From Prevotella sp. (GTDB lineage Bacteria > Bacteroidota > Bacteroidia > Bacteroidales > Bacteroidaceae): DNA of 64,000 nucleotides. The stretch covers positions 1 through 64,000 of the forward strand of contig JAFZIZ010000015.1 in assembly GCA_017554145.1 (NCBI GenBank), in the 5' to 3' direction. The position numbers were made by a program, and so were the translations under genes. Position 1 is the first letter of the stretch. Every line of letters starts with the position of its first letter. Under the pieces are notes generated by a model. It was not told the DNA's origin. It saw only the letters and a list, made by a program, of their open reading frames with translations, and did not search any database. Of the stretch, positions 25,667 through 36,515 are shown piece by piece.

Positions 25667-27082
25667 TTATTGAAGCGATTTCTCCATTTCCTTGATATAT
25701 TTCTCCAATTGGTCATTCAAGTACTTCTGGAGTTTGCGGGCAGGCTTCGACTCACGGCTATAGCCGAAACTCTTAAAGTACTCGTTAAGCCCCTGGTTCT
25801 GCTCGTTATAGAACTTCAAAATTTCCTTATACAGGCCCGGCAGTTCATCCATCGGAATAGCATAGTCTTGAACCAGAGTGATGAAATCTTGGTACTTCTT
25901 GTCCAGTTCCTTGTTCTGCTTCAGAATGTCCTCGTAGATAGTGCCTATTCTGTAATGGTCGCGCATGCCTTGCATTTCCGCACCGATGGCTTTGTAGCTG
26001 GCCTTAATCTTTTCAATGTTCATCTGAACAAGTTCTGCCTTCAGCTCAATCTGTGCCTTTAGCTGAGGCGCGAGCGAGTTTCTCCAATCCTGAGGTTGGA
26101 CGGCAGTAGCCTTCTGGTATTCTGCGGGCACGACGTCAGCGACTTCAACGGTTTCTGCAATGAGGCTCTTGCCAGACTGGCGACCTACACGGCGCTCATA
26201 GTCCTTATCCTCGTCGTAATAGCCATTATGCACGGTGATGTGATAGGTCTCGCCAGGTACAAAGTCGAGGTCAATCCATGCTGAGCAAAGCGAACCATCA
26301 GGGAAGATGCAGCGCAGGCGACCTACGCAGGGCTTAGTGAGCTCAGTCTGCCACTCGAAGCGCTTATTGACAACGGGGATGCAAGCCACATACTCATGGT
26401 CTTCGAGATTGTAGAGAGCCTCGCGAGATTCGGCAATATAGATATTGTAGAGTGAATCCTTAATCTCATCGCCCACGCGACCTTCAATCTTGAACATCCG
26501 CTTAGAGTAGTCTAAAGGCTTCTCATACTTGTCGGGACGCAGAGAGGTTATCTGATAGATCATTCCATTGACCTTGGTACCTTCCTTAGTGATGACCCAT
26601 TTGATGGCGTAGGCATCGCGCAGTTTGGGATTCTGAGGATTCTTGCAGCACATCAGCCACATCTCCTCTTCGCTATTGTTACGAATGTTATAGGTTTCAC
26701 TCTCTCCGTTTTCATTAACGGCCTTTAAAGAGAATCTCTTGTTGTCGCCAGGTGACAAATGGAGTATCTGGTATGACTTGGGCTCATCATCCTTAAAAGA
26801 TTTGCTGATGACGGAGGTGTTCAGGTATGTTTTACCTGCCATGTGGGGAAACTTGTCGTTATCGGCAGAGAAGGTGGTAATCCTTACACTCGACTCTATC
26901 TGGTTGGTTTCAGGATTCTTGTTAACCGAATATACCTCATTAGGATCTCCCCAAGTCTGGATAATGGTCCAGAAAAGTGACTTTACATTAAAAGGCACAT
27001 TGTCCTGCTTGCCCTTCTGCTGGGCACTGATGGTTGTGAATGCGCTGCAAGCGATGAGCAGCATGATGAATATACGTTTCAT
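25667..27082 (-). CDS. Exported protein with DUF4369-like region, partner of ECF unit
   Basis: 471 residues with signal peptide (MKRIFIMLLIACSAFTTISA). The middle (about 195-290: FKIEGRVGDEI through CSAWIDLDFVPGETYHI) resembles the DUF4369 domain often found before thioredoxin-like domains in Bacteroidota, but no thioredoxin domain follows. Instead the C-terminal third is helical and charged, likely coiled coil (LKAQIELKAELVQMNIEKIK and onward). It lies 26 bp behind the putative anti-sigma factor gene and is probably part of that transcript. Location periplasmic or outer surface; function unknown. Confidence 0.72.
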   Translation of the reverse strand: MKRIFIMLLIACSAFTTISAQQKGKQDNVPFNVKSLFWTIIQTWGDPNEVYSVNKNPETNQIESSVRITTFSADNDKFPHMAGKTYLNTSVISKSFKDDEPKSYQILHLSPGDNKRFSLKAVNENGESETYNIRNNSEEEMWLMCCKNPQNPKLRDAYAIKWVITKEGTKVNGMIYQITSLRPDKYEKPLDYSKRMFKIEGRVGDEIKDSLYNIYIAESREALYNLEDHEYVACIPVVNKRFEWQTELTKPCVGRLRCIFPDGSLCSAWIDLDFVPGETYHITVHNGYYDEDKDYERRVGRQSGKSLIAETVEVADVVPAEYQKATAVQPQDWRNSLAPQLKAQIELKAELVQMNIEKIKASYKAIGAEMQGMRDHYRIGTIYEDILKQNKELDKKYQDFITLVQDYAIPMDELPGLYKEILKFYNEQNQGLNEYFKSFGYSRESKPARKLQKYLNDQLEKYIKEMEKSLQ

Positions 27083-27108
27083 ATGGCGTTCTTTTTAAAT
27101 GTTCAATG

Positions 27109-27753
27109 TTATTTTTGGGCTGTTTGTTCTAAATTATATTTAGCGATTTCGAGTTCCAACTGCGCCCATTTCAGATATGCTTCATTAGCTTGTTTCTTCA
27201 TCAGGGCGAGTTCCTCGGGAGTGTATTTGTAGTTCTCTGGGCGAGTAATGGGGATGTCGCGCTCTGTCAGTGTTACGGACTTCTCCTCAGGTTTTACTGT
27301 CTCAACAGCTGCCAGGTCGGTAGTAGGCTCTGCGGCTTGGGTAGTCGGCGTAATCGGAGTATTCATTGTTTCCTGATTTCTCTGAGCTCTCTTTCTGACC
27401 TTCACTTGAGCGACTGCAGGCTTTTCTACTTCAGGCTCAACTTTCGCCACTTGGGGTTCTTCCACCTTTTTATTATCTGTTGGCTGTTTGACGACAGTGC
27501 GTTCTGCTACGACATCCGTTGGTGTTTCCTTAGGTGGCGTCAGCCATATCATCATCACGCCTGCCGCGCAAGCAGCAGCAATCCAAGGCCAGATGACAAC
27601 GCGACGTGGTTTCTTCTGCTCTTTAGCCACACGCTGCATCAGTCGCTCATTGAGGTTGGCAGGCATTTGCGGCCTTTCAGCCTCGTCCTGCCTGATGGCG
27701 TCGCGCAGGTTGATGTCTGCTTGTCGTAATGCGTTTAATTTCTCCTCTGTCAT
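27109..27753 (-). CDS. Putative membrane anti-sigma factor
   Basis: 214 residues. A cytoplasmic N-terminal segment of about 52 residues (NLNERLMQRVAKEQKK) is followed by one membrane segment (VIWPWIAAACAAGVMMIW) and a long Val/Pro/Glu-rich, then Thr-rich, periplasmic linker. The ATG overlaps the sigma factor stop (27750-27753), the usual arrangement of ECF sigma and anti-sigma pairs. No conserved anti-sigma motif was recognised, so the call rests on context and topology. Confidence 0.65.
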   Translation of the reverse strand: MTEEKLNALRQADINLRDAIRQDEAERPQMPANLNERLMQRVAKEQKKPRRVVIWPWIAAACAAGVMMIWLTPPKETPTDVVAERTVVKQPTDNKKVEEPQVAKVEPEVEKPAVAQVKVRKRAQRNQETMNTPITPTTQAAEPTTDLAAVETVKPEEKSVTLTERDIPITRPENYKYTPEELALMKKQANEAYLKWAQLELEIAKYNLEQTAQK

Positions 27754-28307
27754 GATTGCAACATTTTGATGATTTTACATAATTTCTTTCTCGTTCTGCT
27801 CAGCTTCGAGGCCACCGTCGTTGGTATTGATTCCGTCACGTAGGCTATCTCCTTCAGACTGAGCTCCTCGTAGTAGAACATGGTGATGATGGCGCGCTCA
27901 TCGGGTGGTAGATGCTTCAGGGCTGCCCTTATTAACTGCACCGTTTCTGGATTCGGTTGTCCGAATGTCGCCTCCACCTCGTTTTCAGAAAGCTTTTCTG
28001 CCTCACCCTCGCGATCCTCGTAGTAGATTACTGGCATGCTCTTGTGCCTAAGGAAACTGATGGACTCGTTGTAGGCGATTCGTGAGATCCATGTCTTCAA
28101 CGACGATTTCTCCGCGTCGTACTTATTAATATTCTTGAAGACCTTGACAAACACGTCCTGATACACCTCCTCTGCATCTTCTACTGCTGGCAACATCCTC
28201 GCCACTTGTGCGAAGACATCGTTGCCGTAGCGTTCGAGCGTCTGCCTTTGAGCTTTGGGACTTTGTTCCCGCAGTCCCAATATCAGGTTTATGTCTGTTT
28301 CTGTCAT
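27750..28307 (-). CDS. RNA polymerase ECF-type sigma factor
   Basis: 185 residues with sigma region 2 (AEEVYQDVFVKVFKNI and LKTWISRIAYNESISFLR) and region 4 (LPPDERAIITMFYYEELSLKEIA, then a helix-turn-helix). It directs RNA polymerase to a specific gene set, probably including its own operon. First gene of a three-gene unit with a putative anti-sigma factor and a secreted protein, suggesting response to an envelope signal. There is no SusC/FecA-type receptor beside it, unlike many Bacteroidota ECF systems. Confidence 0.92.
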   Translation of the reverse strand: MTETDINLILGLREQSPKAQRQTLERYGNDVFAQVARMLPAVEDAEEVYQDVFVKVFKNINKYDAEKSSLKTWISRIAYNESISFLRHKSMPVIYYEDREGEAEKLSENEVEATFGQPNPETVQLIRAALKHLPPDERAIITMFYYEELSLKEIAYVTESIPTTVASKLSRTRKKLCKIIKMLQS

Positions 28308-28405
28308 TCTATTTTCTTAACCTTTTACTAATATATACGAGCAAAACATCAAAAACATTGCAAGATAAGATAAAATTTTTGATTTTTCGTATTATATATC
28401 CAAAA

Positions 28406-28433
28406 GAGCGCCGCAGAATAATCTACGACGCCC
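28406..28433 (-). terminator. Intrinsic terminator of the fumarate reductase operon
   Basis: Arms 28408-28417 and 28422-28431 pair fully only in the minus-strand RNA, where the two odd positions become G-U pairs; in the plus-strand RNA they would be C-A mismatches. A U-run (complement of 28402-28405) follows. This polarity fits the minus-strand operon. Confidence 0.7.
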
Positions 28434-28461
28434 TTTATAATAGTATAATGTATATACTACA

Positions 28462-29220
28462 TTAATCTGCCATCTTCGCCTTAATCATCTCGCGATTCAG
28501 GCGAGCGATGTTGCTGATGGTCTCGTTCTTCGGGCATACTGCCTCGCAGGCGCGAGTGTTGGTGCAGTTACCAAAGCCGAGTTCATCCATCTTGGCAATC
28601 ATGTTCTTCACACGACGGGCAGCCTCTACGCGACCCTGAGGAAGCAGGGCGAGCTGAGAAACCTTGCTGGATACGAACAGCATAGCAGAACCGTTCTTAC
28701 AAGCGGCTACGCAAGCGCCACAACCGATGCAAGATGCGCAGTCCATAGCCTCGTCGGCATCCTCCTTAGGAATCAGGATAGCGTTGGCATCCTGAGCCTG
28801 ACCTGTGCGGATCGTAGTATAACCACCAGCCTGGATAATCTTATCGAAGGCACCACGGTCTACCATACAGTCCTTGATTACAGGGAAAGCAGCACTACGC
28901 CAAGGCTCAACAGTGATAACATCGCCATCGTTGAAACGGCGCATGTAGAGCTGACAAGTAGTAGCACCACGCTCTGTCTTACCATGAGGTGTACCGTTGA
29001 TATAGAGTGAGCACATACCGCAGATACCCTCGCGGCAGTCATGGTCGAATACGAAGGGCTCCTTGCCTTCGTTGATGAGTTCCTCATTCAGGATGTCAAG
29101 CATCTCGAGGAAAGAGGTATCATCGGGGATGTCCTTCATCTCATGGGTATCGAAGTGTCCCTGGTCCTTGGGGCCATTCTGGCGCCAGAACTTTATAGTA
29201 AAGCTGATATTCTTAGCCAT
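28462..29220 (-). CDS. frdB: Fumarate reductase / succinate dehydrogenase iron-sulfur subunit
   Basis: 252 residues. The [2Fe-2S] ligands are in [12 protein letters not shown] and the later Cys of ATTCQL. The two 4Fe/3Fe cluster motifs are [15 protein letters not shown] and the [13 protein letters not shown] block. It carries electrons between the membrane cytochrome b and the flavoprotein. In anaerobic Bacteroidales the complex works mainly as a fumarate reductase, ending in succinate. Six bp separate it from the flavoprotein gene. Confidence 0.95.
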   Translation of the reverse strand: MAKNISFTIKFWRQNGPKDQGHFDTHEMKDIPDDTSFLEMLDILNEELINEGKEPFVFDHDCREGICGMCSLYINGTPHGKTERGATTCQLYMRRFNDGDVITVEPWRSAAFPVIKDCMVDRGAFDKIIQAGGYTTIRTGQAQDANAILIPKEDADEAMDCASCIGCGACVAACKNGSAMLFVSSKVSQLALLPQGRVEAARRVKNMIAKMDELGFGNCTNTRACEAVCPKNETISNIARLNREMIKAKMAD

Positions 29221-29226
29221 AATTCC

Positions 29227-31206
<1,980 letters not shown>

Positions 31207-31232
31207 AATTCTTAGAAATTAAATATTGATAA

Positions 31233-31910
31233 TTAGCAAAGGCTTGGAGCGCACTTGAATGCAAAAGCCAAAACTACTACGAGGAAAGCCAAGAAAAGCA
31301 GCGTCACATAGATGTTGCCAATGACCTTCCAACGCTGGAACCAAATCTTACCACTAATACCCAGTGTCTGCATGGCAGACCAGAATCCGTGAGTGAGATG
31401 GAACCAAATGGCGCAGAGCCAAATCACATAGAGAATCACATAGACAGGATTGCCAAACGTGTCGACGATGAAGGCAAAACCATCTGAAGGTAGATGACCA
31501 TTCGTAAAGCCAGCAATCTCTGCAAACATCATGTTGTACCAGAAATTGAACAGATGGAGCAACAAGCCCAGCACAACAATGATGCCGAGCACGAGCATGT
31601 TCTGTGATGCCCACTCTACCTTGGCAGGTTTGTCTGTTACCGCATAACGCTCAGAGCCACGGGCAGTACGATTCTGTGCTGTCAGGATGAACGCAAAAAC
31701 GATGTGAATCACAGCCAGGGCTGCCAGACCAAGGGTTGCAACAACAGCATACCAGTTGGCACCCAGCAATTCGCAAATCATGTTGTAAGCCTCGCCCGAG
31801 AACAGCGCAACAATGTTCATGCATCCGTGGAATGTCAAGAACAAAATCAGCGCGATACCCGTTACAGACATCACAACCTTACGACCAATTGATGAATTGA
31901 TTAACCACAT
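31233..31910 (-). CDS. frdC: Fumarate reductase / succinate dehydrogenase cytochrome b subunit
   Basis: 225 residues with five membrane segments, matching the diheme cytochrome b558 family used by Bacteroidota and related to Wolinella FrdC. His residues for heme are in FLTFHGCMN, in the helix with LLLHLFNFW, in IWFHLTHGFWSAMQ and in AVIHIVFAF. It anchors the complex and exchanges electrons with menaquinone. First gene of the operon, directly behind the promoter at 31977-32006. Confidence 0.93.
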   Translation of the reverse strand: MWLINSSIGRKVVMSVTGIALILFLTFHGCMNIVALFSGEAYNMICELLGANWYAVVATLGLAALAVIHIVFAFILTAQNRTARGSERYAVTDKPAKVEWASQNMLVLGIIVVLGLLLHLFNFWYNMMFAEIAGFTNGHLPSDGFAFIVDTFGNPVYVILYVIWLCAIWFHLTHGFWSAMQTLGISGKIWFQRWKVIGNIYVTLLFLAFLVVVLAFAFKCAPSLC

Positions 31911-31976
31911 AAAATTATAGTATTAAATTAAAATGAATTTACTCATTATTAAGTACGCATGCGCACAATGGGGCTA

Positions 31977-32006
31977 CAAATTTACTACAAAATTATGAAA
32001 TCGCAA
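31977..32006 (-). promoter_or_regulatory. Promoter of the fumarate reductase operon
   Basis: Minus strand: TTG (32004-32006), 19 bp, TAAATTTG (31977-31984). The start codon is about 67 bp downstream, leaving an untranslated leader longer than most in this window. Confidence 0.6.
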
Positions 32007-32027
32007 ACGTTTTCGTAAGAAATTTAT

Positions 32028-32035
32028 TATTTTTG
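32028..32035 (+). promoter_or_regulatory. -7 element of mnmG, nearly leaderless
   Basis: TATTTTTG ends 4 bp before the ATG at 32040, so transcription should begin at or next to the start codon. No good TTG is seen at the usual distance. Confidence 0.45.
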
Positions 32036-32039
32036 CAGC

Positions 32040-33935
32040 ATGATTCTGAAATACGACGTACTGGTCATCGGAGGCGGGCATGCTGGATGTGAGGCAGCAT
32101 GTGCTTCTGCTAACATGGGGGCGAATACTTGTTTAGTAACTATGGACATGAACAAGATTGCGCAGATGTCATGCAATCCTGCCGTTGGTGGCATTGCCAA
32201 AGGACAGATAGTCCGTGAGATTGATGCCTTAGGAGGACAGATGGGACTTGTTACTGATGCCACCGCCATCCAGTTTCGTATGCTCAATCGCAGCAAGGGA
32301 CCTGCTATGTGGAGTCCTCGAGCCCAATGTGATAGAGGAAAATTCATCTGGCAATGGAGAAGTACGCTCGACCATACGGACAATCTCGATATATGGCAAG
32401 ACCAAGCAGACGAACTACTTGTAGAAAACGGAGAGGCTGTAGGTGTGAAGACCATCTGGGGTGTTGAACTCAGGGCTAAGGCTGTCATTGTAACTGCTGG
32501 CACTTTCCTTAATGGACTGATGCATATCGGACGAAAGATGGTTCCAGGCGGACGAATAGCAGAACCTGCCGTTCCCCATTTCACAGAAAGTATTACGCGT
32601 CATGGTATTCGTTCAGAGAGAATGAAAACGGGTACACCTGTCCGCATTGATAAGCGCTCCGTTCATTTTGAAGATTTAGAGATTCAGGAAGGAGAACATG
32701 ACTTCCATCAGTTCTCTTATATTAGTGAGCCTCGCCCATTACCCCAACTGACCTGTTGGACTTGTAATACCAATGCTGCCGTCCATGAGACATTACGCTC
32801 AGGACTCAAAGACTCTCCTCTTTATAATGGACAGATTCAATCTATCGGACCACGCTATTGTCCTTCGATAGAAACGAAACTCATGACTTTCCCTGAACGA
32901 GAACAACATCCGCTTTTTTTGGAGCCAGAAGGAACTGATACCAACGAATTGTATCTAAACGGTTTCTCATCGTCGCTTCCGATGGATGTACAGATATCCG
33001 CTTTGAAACACATCCCTGCTTTCAGAGACCTAAAAGTATATCGTCCTGGCTATGCTATCGAATACGATTTCTTTGATCCCACCCAACTGAAACACTCGTT
33101 GGAATCGAAAATCATCAACGGATTATTCATGGCAGGACAGGTGAATGGAACCACGGGTTATGAGGAAGCGGGAGGACAAGGAACAATTGCAGGCATCAAT
33201 GCTGCTTTATATGCAGGAGCAGCAGGTTGCGATTCCGTTGCAACAGATAAGACCTTTGTTCTCCACAGAGACGAAGCTTATATCGGAGTTTTAATTGACG
33301 ATCTGGTAACGAAAGGAGTGGATGAACCATATCGTATGTTTACTTCTCGAGCAGAGTATCGTATTCTGCTACGTCAGGATGATGCTGATGCAAGACTGAC
33401 AGAAAAAGCATACCATTTAGGCATAGCCAAGAAAGATAGATACGACTTGTGGATGCAGAAAAAAGAAGCCATCGAAGAAATCGAAACTTTCTGCAAGACC
33501 TATCACATCAAACCAAAAGTCATCAATGGTGCTTTAGAAGCGTTGGGCAGTACCCCACTCGTCTATGGCTGTAAGTTAGAAGACTTAGTAGCACGTCCTG
33601 AATTAAACTTTGCCAAACTGGAAGAAGTGATTCCAGAATTGAAAGAAACCCTGAATCGTCCTACTTCGCGAAAAGAAGAGATTGCAGAAGCAGCAGAAGT
33701 GCATATCAAATATAAAGGATATATTGAACGAGAGAAAGTCGTAGCCGATAAGATGCATCGCTTAGAGAACATCAAAATCAAGGGGCACTTTAATTATGGC
33801 GAACTGCAACAACTGAGCACAGAAGCTAGACAAAAATTGACTGCAATAGATCCAGAAACTTTGGCACAAGCTAGTAGGATTCCTGGCGTTTCACCCAGCG
33901 ATATCAACGTTTTGTTGGTATTAATGGGTAGATAA
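32040..33935 (+). CDS. mnmG: tRNA uridine-5-carboxymethylaminomethyl modification enzyme MnmG (GidA)
   Basis: 631 residues, full length. The FAD site is VIGGGHAGCEAACASANMG at the N-terminus; NPAVGGIAKGQIVREIDALGG and the PRYCPSIE and GYEEAGGQG blocks are diagnostic. With MnmE it modifies U34 of certain tRNAs. In many bacteria gidA lies near the replication origin and par genes; here a parS-like site begins directly after its stop and a DnaA-box cluster lies 8.7 kb away. No mnmE, parA or parB is in the window. Confidence 0.96.
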   Translation: MILKYDVLVIGGGHAGCEAACASANMGANTCLVTMDMNKIAQMSCNPAVGGIAKGQIVREIDALGGQMGLVTDATAIQFRMLNRSKGPAMWSPRAQCDRGKFIWQWRSTLDHTDNLDIWQDQADELLVENGEAVGVKTIWGVELRAKAVIVTAGTFLNGLMHIGRKMVPGGRIAEPAVPHFTESITRHGIRSERMKTGTPVRIDKRSVHFEDLEIQEGEHDFHQFSYISEPRPLPQLTCWTCNTNAAVHETLRSGLKDSPLYNGQIQSIGPRYCPSIETKLMTFPEREQHPLFLEPEGTDTNELYLNGFSSSLPMDVQISALKHIPAFRDLKVYRPGYAIEYDFFDPTQLKHSLESKIINGLFMAGQVNGTTGYEEAGGQGTIAGINAALYAGAAGCDSVATDKTFVLHRDEAYIGVLIDDLVTKGVDEPYRMFTSRAEYRILLRQDDADARLTEKAYHLGIAKKDRYDLWMQKKEAIEEIETFCKTYHIKPKVINGALEALGSTPLVYGCKLEDLVARPELNFAKLEEVIPELKETLNRPTSRKEEIAEAAEVHIKYKGYIEREKVVADKMHRLENIKIKGHFNYGELQQLSTEARQKLTAIDPETLAQASRIPGVSPSDINVLLVLMGR

Positions 33936-33951
33936 TGTTCCACGTGAAACA
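33936..33951. other. parS-like centromere site 1
   Basis: TGTTCCACGTGAAACA, identical to the 16-bp parS consensus known from Bacillus subtilis, starting at the base after the mnmG stop codon. ParB/Spo0J would bind it in chromosome segregation. Confidence 0.8.
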
Positions 33952-33980
33952 ATAATATTTATAATATAAAACTGATCGTA

Positions 33981-34511
33981 ATGAACAATCCTGTACTATT
34001 AGAAAACCTTCGTTGTATTCCTGATTTTCCACAAAAAGGAATTAACTTTAGAGATGTAACGACTCTCTACAAAAGTGCTGAATGTCTAAAGATTATGCTC
34101 GACGAAATGTATGAGCTATATAAAGACAAAGGCATCACAAAGATTGTTGGTATTGAAAGCCGTGGTTTTATCATGGCATCTGCACTTGCTGCACGTTTAG
34201 GTGCAGGTGTTGTATTAGCGAGAAAACCAGGAAAGCTACCCGCAACGGTCATTAAAGAATCGTATTCGAAGGAATATGGTGTTGATACCATTGAGATGCA
34301 TATCGACTCTATCGATGAGAATGATGTGGTTTTAATCCATGATGATTTGCTTGCAACAGGTGGAACAGCATTAGCAACTTACAAACTTGTGAAGAACTTT
34401 AACCCCAAGAAGGTTTATATGAATTTCATCATTGAGATTACAGACGAGGGGTTGCATGGTAGAGATGTGTTTAAGGGATTAGTGGACGTAACTACACTAT
34501 TAACCATCTAA
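33981..34511 (+). CDS. apt: Adenine phosphoribosyltransferase
   Basis: 176 residues, standard length. It makes AMP from adenine and PRPP in purine salvage. The opening IPDFPQKGINFRDVTTLYK and the PRPP loop VVLIHDDLLATGGTALAT are diagnostic. The gene is bracketed by two parS-like sites, one 29 bp before its start and one 1 bp after its stop. Confidence 0.96.
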   Translation: MNNPVLLENLRCIPDFPQKGINFRDVTTLYKSAECLKIMLDEMYELYKDKGITKIVGIESRGFIMASALAARLGAGVVLARKPGKLPATVIKESYSKEYGVDTIEMHIDSIDENDVVLIHDDLLATGGTALATYKLVKNFNPKKVYMNFIIEITDEGLHGRDVFKGLVDVTTLLTI

Positions 34512-34512
34512 C

Positions 34513-34528
34513 TGTTTCACGTGAAACA
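34513..34528. other. parS-like centromere site 2
   Basis: TGTTTCACGTGAAACA, a perfect 16-bp palindrome matching the general bacterial parS consensus. It lies between the apt stop and the uvrC start and is 577 bp from site 1. Confidence 0.82.
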
Positions 34529-34534
34529 AATAAT

Positions 34535-36355
34535 GTGACTAAGGAAGAGAACGAAGTAAGGTTAGCAAGGCTAAAAGGCATTGTCAGCGCTATGCCAGAG
34601 AAGCCTGGCAGCTATCAGTATTATGATGCTGAAGGTACTATCATCTATGTTGGTAAGGCCAAGAACCTCAAAGCTCGTGTCTCTTCATATTTCCATAGCG
34701 AAGTCGATCGTTTCAAGACAAAGGTTCTAGTCTCTAAAATTCACGATATCAGTTATACCGTTGTGAACACTGAAGAAGATGCATTACTCTTGGAGAATGC
34801 GCTCATAAAGAAATATAATCCAAGGTATAATGTGCTGCTGAAAGACGGTAAGACCTACCCCTCTATTTGTGTCACCAAGGAATATCTACCTCGTATCTTT
34901 TCCACGCGTACCATCAATAAAAAATGGGGCACCTATTTTGGTCCTTATAGTCATGTAGGAGCTATGCATGCCCTACTCGATCTCATCAAGAAGTTATATC
35001 ATCCACGCACTTGTCGTTTCCCCATTACCAAGGAAGGAATAGAACTAGGAAAACACCAGGTTTGTTTGGAATATCACATTAAAAATTGTGCAGGACCATG
35101 CGTTGGAAAGCAGTCGTATGAGGATTATCAAAAGAACATCTTACAGGCTCGAGAGATATTGAAAGGCAACACGCGTGAGGTACTTCGAGCGATGAAAGTT
35201 GAGATGATGCGATTGGCTGAAGAACTCCGTTTCGAAGAGGCCGAAGAAGTGAAAAGGAGATACCTGCTGATAGATCAGTTTGTCGCTAAGAGTGAAGTCG
35301 TCAGCCATACCATCGACAACGTCGATGTGCTCTCTATCACCAACGATGAGAAAGTCGCTTTCATCAACTACATCCACGTCTCAAATGGTCAGATTAACCA
35401 GAGTTTTACCTTCGAATATAAGAAGAAACTCGACGAGACAGATGCTGAATTATTGCAGTTAGGAATTGTGGAAATGCGCGAGCGATTCCATAGTAAAGCA
35501 AAGGAAATCATACTGCCTCAGGAGATCAATCTCGACCTTGAAGGCGTAACCATTACAGTACCTCAGCGAGGCGATAAAAAGACGCTACTTGACCTCTCTT
35601 TGATGAATGGAAAACAGTATAAATTCGATCGTCTCAAACAAGCAGAGAAACTCAATCCAGAGCAGAAAAGCGTTCGATTAATGAAAGAGCTACAAGACCT
35701 GTTGCATCTACCCAAACTACCCTATCAGATTGAATGTTTCGATAACTCAAATATCTCTGGTTCTGATGCGGTGGCTGCCTGTGTCGTATTCAAAAAAATG
35801 AAGCCTTCTAAGGCAGATTATCGCAAATACAACATCAAAACGGTTGTAGGTCCAGATGATTATGCGTCGATGAAAGAGGTGGTTTATCGGCGCTATAAAC
35901 GGCTTTTAGAAGAAGAACAGCCTCTTCCTGACCTCATAGTAGCAGATGGTGGAAAAGGACAAATGGAAGTCATCCGACAGGCTGTTCAAGACGAACTCAA
36001 CCTTGATATCCCCATTGCCGGATTAGCTAAAAACGATAGACATCGTACCAACGAACTGCTTTATGGTTTTCCTGCAAGAGTAATTGGTATGAAGACAGAG
36101 TCAGAACTGTTCAGAGTACTCACCCACCTACAGGATGAAGTACACCGTTTTGCCATCACCTTCCATCGTGACAAGCGTTCCAAGCATGCCTTACATTCTG
36201 AGTTAGACGATATCAAGGGTATCGGACCTAAGGCGAAAGAAACGTTGTTGAAAGCTTTTAAGAGTGTGAAACGTATCAAGGAAGCAGATATTGAAGCCCT
36301 TGAAGAAGTAATCGGAAAGTCGAAAGCTAGCCTTGTTTATCAATATTTCCATTAA
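34535..36355 (+). CDS. uvrC: Excinuclease ABC subunit C
   Basis: 606 residues. UvrC makes both incisions in nucleotide excision repair. Domains in order: GIY-YIG nuclease (GSYQYYDAEGTIIYVGKAKN), Cys-containing region (CLEYHIKNCAGPCVGKQSYEDY), UVR motif (AEELRFEEAEEVKRRY), RNase H-like nuclease (IECFDNSNISGSDAVAACVVF with the catalytic Asp) and C-terminal helix-hairpin-helix (LDDIKGIGPKAKETLLKAF). The start is GTG at 34535: the nearby ATG at 34533 is in another frame and is at once followed by TGA. The start is 6 bp behind parS-like site 2. Confidence 0.96.
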   Translation: MTKEENEVRLARLKGIVSAMPEKPGSYQYYDAEGTIIYVGKAKNLKARVSSYFHSEVDRFKTKVLVSKIHDISYTVVNTEEDALLLENALIKKYNPRYNVLLKDGKTYPSICVTKEYLPRIFSTRTINKKWGTYFGPYSHVGAMHALLDLIKKLYHPRTCRFPITKEGIELGKHQVCLEYHIKNCAGPCVGKQSYEDYQKNILQAREILKGNTREVLRAMKVEMMRLAEELRFEEAEEVKRRYLLIDQFVAKSEVVSHTIDNVDVLSITNDEKVAFINYIHVSNGQINQSFTFEYKKKLDETDAELLQLGIVEMRERFHSKAKEIILPQEINLDLEGVTITVPQRGDKKTLLDLSLMNGKQYKFDRLKQAEKLNPEQKSVRLMKELQDLLHLPKLPYQIECFDNSNISGSDAVAACVVFKKMKPSKADYRKYNIKTVVGPDDYASMKEVVYRRYKRLLEEEQPLPDLIVADGGKGQMEVIRQAVQDELNLDIPIAGLAKNDRHRTNELLYGFPARVIGMKTESELFRVLTHLQDEVHRFAITFHRDKRSKHALHSELDDIKGIGPKAKETLLKAFKSVKRIKEADIEALEEVIGKSKASLVYQYFH

Positions 36356-36364
36356 GGAAAAGTT

Positions 36365-36448
36365 ATGTTCAGAATTTGTGAATATATGTTCATAAATTGT
36401 AAACATGTGTTCGCAAATTGAGAACATAAGTTTTTAAATTAGGAAAAT
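36365..36448. repeat. Four 21-bp degenerate pseudo-palindromic tandem repeats
   Basis: Units begin at 36365, 36386, 36407 and 36428. The first three share the pattern (A/G)TGTTC, a central AATTTG or AAATTG, and an end like GAACAT, so each resembles its own reverse complement. The fourth is more diverged. They fill the gap between uvrC and the dtd promoter. Confidence 0.75.
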
Positions 36449-36480
36449 AAATTTCCTACAATAGAAAATACGAATTATAT

Positions 36481-36511
36481 TTGGTTTTCTTTTCGCTTAA
36501 TTGTAACTTTG
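36481..36511 (+). promoter_or_regulatory. Promoter of dtd, nearly leaderless
   Basis: TTG (36481-36483), 20 bp, TAACTTTG (36504-36511). The ATG is at 36516, so the transcript should start at or next to the start codon. Confidence 0.65.
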
Positions 36512-36515
36512 CAGC

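Noticed and set aside
36203-36427. Small minus-strand frame coding for heptad-like MFSICEH/MFTIYEH peptides
   Set aside because: Its apparent peptide repeat is only the translation of the 21-bp non-coding units; the other half is antisense to uvrC.
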